A stretch of 10,616 nucleotides of DNA. Source: Gammaproteobacteria bacterium (GTDB taxonomy: Bacteria > Pseudomonadota > Gammaproteobacteria > Pseudomonadales > Halomonadaceae). Shown piece after piece: positions 7,176 through 10,616 of the stretch; positions within the stretch are counted from its first letter, which is position 1, and each line of letters begins with the position of its first letter. The stretch spans positions 1 through 10,616 of the forward strand of contig JAMCZP010000270.1 of NCBI GenBank assembly GCA_023485185.1, written 5' to 3'. The position numbers were made by a program, and so were the translations under genes. A model generated the notes under the pieces. That model was not told the origin of the DNA and searched no databases. It saw only the letters and a list, made by a program, of their open reading frames with translations.

Positions 7176-7766
7176 TTAGTTAACGCTAATCTCATCATCT
7201 TCACACTGGGTTAACATCCGAGTAATAGCTGCATTGGCGCCTTGCAGGCTAAACGTCATATACCAAGGCTCACGTTCCTCTTGGTCAAAGCCAAGAAACA
7301 GCTGTTCGCCTTGGCGCATCTCCGCCATTAGTGTTGGCATGTCGCTGAGATAAAAATGCGCATAAAAACCATCATCACCACGCTCAGTGATAAATTCCGC
7401 CATCGTATCTAACACTGGCTGCTCATCAATGCGTAGCCGCGTAGGCACTAAGTTCACCGCGCGACTTTCACCCTGCTGCTGTTCAAGCGTGACGCGCATC
7501 TCCAGCCACGGTAAATCACATACCCCCTGGGTAGTATTGAGGCTTAGCGTAGCGTCCGAGTAACTGTGGGTCTCTACCGCCCGGTAATGTCGTTCACCGC
7601 CCAGAGTGAGCGTCAGTGATTGCCAGTGATCGTGGCTATCGACATTATCGGTATTAAACGTAGCGGCACTTGCTACGGAAGCAGCGACTATCGAAGCAGT
7701 GGTCAACACTGTAGTGACTAGCGCGCGAATACCCAGCGGGTAAGTAGCGGACATAATCTGAGCCAT
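7176..7766 (-). CDS. Secreted protein of unknown function
   Basis: 196 residues, read from 7766 down to 7176. The ATG is supported by an AGAGGG ribosome binding site 9 bases upstream on its strand. A signal peptide is evident (hydrophobic run about 16-33, ASA before a likely cut after residue 34), with no lipobox Cys, so the product is probably periplasmic. The mature part has two cysteines (83 and 188) that could pair. Its C-terminal layout (basic and acidic turn, GFDQEEREPWYMTFSLQGA, then a helix ending in Cys) faintly recalls small IalB-like or similar periplasmic beta-sandwich proteins, but I cannot assign a family. It converges on the cyclase gene with 25 bp between stops and shares its upstream region with nrdJa. 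It shows no evident link to either neighbour. Confidence 0.75.
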   Translation of the reverse strand: MAQIMSATYPLGIRALVTTVLTTASIVAASVASAATFNTDNVDSHDHWQSLTLTLGGERHYRAVETHSYSDATLSLNTTQGVCDLPWLEMRVTLEQQQGESRAVNLVPTRLRIDEQPVLDTMAEFITERGDDGFYAHFYLSDMPTLMAEMRQGEQLFLGFDQEEREPWYMTFSLQGANAAITRMLTQCEDDEISVN

Positions 7767-7799
7767 CTAACCAAACCCTCTAGGCGATTAAAACCTCAG

Positions 7800-7805
7800 T
7801 TTATA
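7800..7805 (-). promoter_or_regulatory. Candidate -10 element for the secreted-protein gene
   Basis: TATAAA on the minus strand, about 34 bases before the ATG at 7766. No convincing -35 stands at the right distance, so this is a weak candidate. Confidence 0.3.
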
Positions 7806-7842
7806 GCGTGTTGTAGACCGGCAAAAGAGTAACGCGCTGATT

Positions 7843-7858
7843 TTCCTATATATGGTAG
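7843..7858 (+). promoter_or_regulatory. NrdR box 1 (candidate) upstream of nrdJa
   Basis: The core CTATATATGG (7846-7855) fits the NrdR-box core CwATATATwG at 9 of 10 positions. NrdR is the ATP/dATP-sensing repressor of ribonucleotide reductase genes. This one stands exactly 31 bp before a second, weaker copy. Confidence 0.6.
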
Positions 7859-7873
7859 AAAATCCTCAAAAAA

Positions 7874-7889
7874 GTGCCTCATATAGTGG
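7874..7889 (+). promoter_or_regulatory. NrdR box 2 (candidate) upstream of nrdJa
   Basis: The right half ATATAGTG (7881-7888) matches the NrdR-box half-site exactly, while the left half is poor apart from the C at 7877. Its register is 31 bp from box 1, leaving a 15-bp gap, which is the spacing known for paired NrdR boxes about three helical turns apart. Confidence 0.5.
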
Positions 7890-7922
7890 GAAGTCAAGTC
7901 TATACTTCACTCCGATGCCACG

Positions 7923-7928
7923 TATAAT
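7923..7928 (+). promoter_or_regulatory. Candidate -10 element of the nrdJ promoter
   Basis: A perfect TATAAT, 50 bases before the nrdJa ATG. The -35 region at the expected spacing (about 7900-7906, CTATACT) is a poor match. A second candidate -10, TATACT at 7901-7906, would bring NrdR box 2 over the -35 region, as expected for a repressor site. Confidence 0.4.
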
Positions 7929-7963
7929 CGCCCCCATTTGAGCGCTATATTCACCCCGTTGTG

Positions 7964-7969
7964 AAGGAG
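7964..7969 (+). promoter_or_regulatory. Ribosome binding site fixing the nrdJa start
   Basis: AAGGAG stands 9 bases before the ATG at 7979. It lies within the frame of an alternative GTG at 7961, which is therefore not the likely start. Confidence 0.7.
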
Positions 7970-7978
7970 TTTTGCGAT

Positions 7979-10090
7979 ATGAGCACCGCTGCTAAGGCTA
8001 TGAAGACCTCTAATGATGTCCCGATGCAGGCGCCCTCGCGGGAGATCTGGGACGCAAAATACCGTCTCAAGGATCGCCATAGCCAACCTGTTGACCAAGA
8101 CATCGGTGCGACGTTTGAACGGGTGGCGCGTGCTCTTGCAAAGGTAGAAGGAGATCACGCCAAAGAGTGGTTGCCAAAGTTTCGCTGGGCGCTGGAAAAC
8201 GGCGCTATTCCTGCTGGGCGTATTCTTTCTAATGCGGGCGCTGAGGCCTATAAACCAGCGGTGAGCCTGATTAACTGCACCGTTTCGCGCACCATTCGCG
8301 ACTCCATGCGCGACATTCTCGACTCCGTGGTGGATGCGGGTATGACGCTGAAGTCCGGTGCAGGGATTGGCTACGATTTTTCGACGCTGCGCCACAAAGG
8401 TGCGTTTGTATTTGGCGCGGGCGCGGGCACCAATGGCCCGCTGGCGTTTATGGATATTTATGACAAGATGTGTTTCACCGTGGCTTCTGCCGGTGGCCGC
8501 CGTGGCGCCCAAATGGGCACCTTTGATGTAGGCCATCCGGATGTGCGTGAGTTTATCCAGGCCAAGCGTGAAGCGGGCCGCCTGCGCCAGTTTAACCTTA
8601 GCTTGCTGATCACCGATGAGTTCATGGAAGCGGTCAAAAACAATACCGACTGGCCGCTGGCGTTTCCGCTTCACCCCGGTGAAAAAGACGATGTGAAACC
8701 AGAAGATCTCCTCTACCGTGACTGGCCAGTGGTCGAAGAGGGCTACACTGTTGATGCTGAGGGCCGCGTTGCCTGTCGCATTGTGGAAGTGATTAAGGCC
8801 CGGGAGTTGTGGGACACCATCATGTCCTCCACCTACGACTACGCCGAGCCAGGCTTCATCCTGATCGACCAGGTGAATCGCATGAACAATAACTGGTTCT
8901 GCGAAGATATCCGCGCGACCAACCCCTGCGGCGAGCAGCCTCTGCCGCCAGAAGGCGCCTGTTTGTTGGGCTCTGTTAACCTGACCAAATTTGTGATCGA
9001 CCCTTTTGGCGCCGAGCCACGCTTTGATTGGGAGCGTTATCGCAAAGTAGTCGCTATCTTCACCCGTATGCTTGACAACGTGGTGGAAATTGCCGGTCTG
9101 CCACTGCCCCAGCAGCAGCGTGAAATCGAGGCGAAGCGCCGCCACGGCATGGGCTTTTTGGGCCTAGGTTCTACGCTGACCATGCTCAAAATCCCTTACG
9201 GTTCTAAGCAGTCGCTGGTGTTCACTGAGGAGGTGAGCCGCCATTTGGCGATTGAAGGCTGGAAGCAAGCGCTAGAGCTCTCCTTAGAGAAAGGCATGGC
9301 GCCGGTGCTTGAGCAGGAGCACACCATTACCCCAAAGATGCTGCGCGAGCGTCCGCAACTGGCTAAAGATGGCTACGAAGCGGGTGATAAGGTGCCGGGG
9401 CGTATTTTGCACGCCCGTTACAGCCAGTATATGGCCCAGGTAGCTGAGCTTGAACCGGAGCTTGTTGCACAGTTGGCCGAACACGGCGCACGCTTTACTC
9501 ACCACAGCTCAATCGCGCCCACCGGCACGATCAGCCTGTCGATGGGTAACAACGCCTCTAATGGTATTGAACCCTCCTTCTCGCACCGCTACTTCCGCAA
9601 TATTATCCAGTCGGGTAAGAAAACCAAAGAGCAGGTTGAGGTTGTCTCGTTTGAGCTGGCCGCCTACCGCCACTTTATTGCCGCCGACGCGGTGGATAGC
9701 GACCTGCCTGACTATTTCGTCACCGCTGACGCTATCTCACCCGAGCAGCACGTTGCCGTTCAAGCTGCTGCCCAGCACTGGGTCGACTCGGCGATTTCGA
9801 AAACGGTCAACGTGCCTACCGATTTCCCCTTTGAGCAGTTTCAAGACCTCTACTTGCAAGCCTACGAAAGCCGCTTAAAAGGCTGTACTACCTTCCGTTT
9901 TAACCCCGAAGCTTTCCAGGGCGTGCTGGTGCGCGAGGATGATCTTAAAAACACCACCTACGTATTCGAGCTGGAAAACGGTGAAACCCTTGAGTTAACT
10001 GGTGATGAGACGGTGATTTACGACGGCGAAGAGCATAATGCTGCGAATCTATTCGATGGTTTAAAAGAAGGCACCTACGGCAAATGGTGA
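7979..10090 (+). CDS. nrdJa: Adenosylcobalamin-dependent (class II) ribonucleotide reductase, catalytic subunit NrdJa
   Basis: 703 residues. It reduces ribonucleotides to deoxyribonucleotides in the cytoplasm using a radical generated from adenosylcobalamin, so it needs neither oxygen nor an iron subunit. Active-site residues are all present. NPCGE at 315-319 gives Asn315, the thiyl-radical Cys317 and Glu319. Cys100 (LINCTVS) and Cys328 (GACLLGSVNL) form the redox pair, and the 11-residue step from 317 to 328 equals that of Thermotoga NrdJ (Cys322, Cys333). Other family stretches are GAGIGYDFSTLR, SAGGRRGAQMGTFD and APTGTISLSMGNNASNGIEP. There is no N-terminal ATP cone. The chain ends GLKEGTYGKW with no cysteines, so the C-terminal thiol shuttle of one-piece enzymes is missing; the following gene probably supplies the rest, as in the split NrdJa/NrdJb of Pseudomonas aeruginosa. 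Confidence 0.95.
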   Translation: MSTAAKAMKTSNDVPMQAPSREIWDAKYRLKDRHSQPVDQDIGATFERVARALAKVEGDHAKEWLPKFRWALENGAIPAGRILSNAGAEAYKPAVSLINCTVSRTIRDSMRDILDSVVDAGMTLKSGAGIGYDFSTLRHKGAFVFGAGAGTNGPLAFMDIYDKMCFTVASAGGRRGAQMGTFDVGHPDVREFIQAKREAGRLRQFNLSLLITDEFMEAVKNNTDWPLAFPLHPGEKDDVKPEDLLYRDWPVVEEGYTVDAEGRVACRIVEVIKARELWDTIMSSTYDYAEPGFILIDQVNRMNNNWFCEDIRATNPCGEQPLPPEGACLLGSVNLTKFVIDPFGAEPRFDWERYRKVVAIFTRMLDNVVEIAGLPLPQQQREIEAKRRHGMGFLGLGSTLTMLKIPYGSKQSLVFTEEVSRHLAIEGWKQALELSLEKGMAPVLEQEHTITPKMLRERPQLAKDGYEAGDKVPGRILHARYSQYMAQVAELEPELVAQLAEHGARFTHHSSIAPTGTISLSMGNNASNGIEPSFSHRYFRNIIQSGKKTKEQVEVVSFELAAYRHFIAADAVDSDLPDYFVTADAISPEQHVAVQAAAQHWVDSAISKTVNVPTDFPFEQFQDLYLQAYESRLKGCTTFRFNPEAFQGVLVREDDLKNTTYVFELENGETLELTGDETVIYDGEEHNAANLFDGLKEGTYGKW

Positions 10091-10148
10091 TGCCGCGCTA
10101 AGCGCCATTTATTAACTCACGCACACCTTTGCTAAACGGAGAACCCCT

Positions 10149-10616
10149 ATGGCTGTTGAAATTACCTCCAAAATTGTCGGTTATCGCATCAAACAGCAGG
10201 AGCAGGCCGCGCCTGTCCCAGAGCTACAGGATGAAAACCCGCTAACGGTGCGCATTCCATCTCGTCCAGAAGGCACCTTGGAAGCCGTGTCTGAAAAAAT
10301 TTCTTATGTTGGCGCGGAAGGGCGCAAGAAAGTCTATCTGCTGGTGTCATTTATGCCGGTAGAGGGCGTTATTGGCGGCAGGCGCGTGGTGATTGAGCGC
10401 CCAGTAGAGTTCTTTTTCCCATCGGGGCAGCTCTCCAGTGAACACCAGTGGATCACCGCGACCATGCGCAGCCTCTCGCTGGCGGCGCGTGGTGGTTACG
10501 TTACCCAGGCAGTCGCGGACCTGCGTAAAGTGGCCTGGGATAAGGGGTTGGTGCGCTGCGGCATGAATCGCTGGAATAAGCCGATGTTTCACGATTCGGA
10601 AGTGGCGGCGATTGCC
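10149..10616 (+). CDS. nrdJb: Class II ribonucleotide reductase small companion subunit NrdJb, 3'-truncated by window edge
   Basis: 156 residues are visible and the frame is still open at the last base. ATG preceded by GGAG at 10138-10141. It lies 58 bp after nrdJa on the same strand with no terminator, so the two are probably co-transcribed. The chain resembles the C-terminal TSCPD-type region of larger class II reductases and Pseudomonas NrdJb, with stretches such as GRRVVIERPVEFFFPSG, SLAARGGYVTQAVADLRKVA and KPMFHDSEVAAIA. In P. aeruginosa NrdJb is needed together with NrdJa for activity. One cysteine is visible (in LVRCGMNRW); the expected C-terminal cysteines would lie beyond the window. 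The assignment rests on recalled family resemblance and on the neighbour. Confidence 0.85.
   Translation, partial: MAVEITSKIVGYRIKQQEQAAPVPELQDENPLTVRIPSRPEGTLEAVSEKISYVGAEGRKKVYLLVSFMPVEGVIGGRRVVIERPVEFFFPSGQLSSEHQWITATMRSLSLAARGGYVTQAVADLRKVAWDKGLVRCGMNRWNKPMFHDSEVAAIA

Noticed and set aside
7175..7190. Inverted repeat ATTAG/CTAAT at the convergent gene ends as a bidirectional terminator.
   Set aside because: Only five AT-rich pairs, overlapping the stop and last codons of the minus-strand gene; too weak to call.
7767..7978. Possible cobalamin riboswitch before the B12-dependent reductase.
   Set aside because: The spacer is only 212 bp, shared by two divergent genes, and I see no B12-box-like GCCACTG sequence or supporting stems. 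The NrdR boxes account for regulation better.
7907..9145. Long open frame on the minus strand over the first half of nrdJa (412 codons).
   Set aside because: It lies antisense to a strongly supported reductase gene, has no protein family features, and is explained by codon bias of the gene opposite.
10095..10105. Palindrome GCGCTAAGCGC between nrdJa and nrdJb as a terminator.
   Set aside because: The stem is very short with a one-base centre and no T run follows; read-through into nrdJb is expected.

Overview
The window looks like a chromosomal segment of a gammaproteobacterium, most likely Halomonas or a close relative (Halomonadaceae). This rests on an enteric-like FliA and FlhE combined with a pseudomonad-type FlhF, a split adenosylcobalamin-dependent ribonucleotide reductase as in Pseudomonas, and moderate-to-high GC. 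The genus is inferred from protein resemblance and gene order; no search was run.

Positions 2-7150 (+) form one tight, same-strand motility block: 3' part of flhF (SRP-type GTPase with an unusually long C-terminal extension), a short protein in the flhG/fleN position, flhE, fliA (sigma-28), motA, motB and a phytochrome-derived diguanylate cyclase. Gaps are between -4 and +43 bp and no terminator is visible, so it reads as an operon. It joins flagellum assembly and placement (FlhF, FlhG-like, FlhE), the late-gene sigma factor (FliA), the torque-generating stator (MotA/MotB) and an enzyme making c-di-GMP, the usual brake on motility.

Positions 7176-7766 (-) encode a secreted protein of unknown function that converges on the cyclase gene and diverges from the ribonucleotide reductase genes. 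The 212-bp divergent spacer holds two NrdR-box-like sequences with 31-bp phasing and a perfect TATAAT.

Positions 7979-10616 (+) carry nrdJa (catalytic class II ribonucleotide reductase subunit, all active-site cysteines present) and the start of nrdJb (small companion subunit, cut by the window end).

The most interesting points are: (i) the FlhG-like protein keeps the N-terminal DQAxxLR motif that in FlhG activates the FlhF GTPase, but its MinD-like domain has lost the Walker A lysines; (ii) its partner FlhF carries about 350 unrecognised C-terminal residues; (iii) the diguanylate cyclase has a phytochrome PAS-GAF-PHY module lacking the chromophore Cys, the key GAF His and the PHY tongue motifs, while its GGEEF and I-site are intact, so it is probably a blind phytochrome sensing something other than red light.
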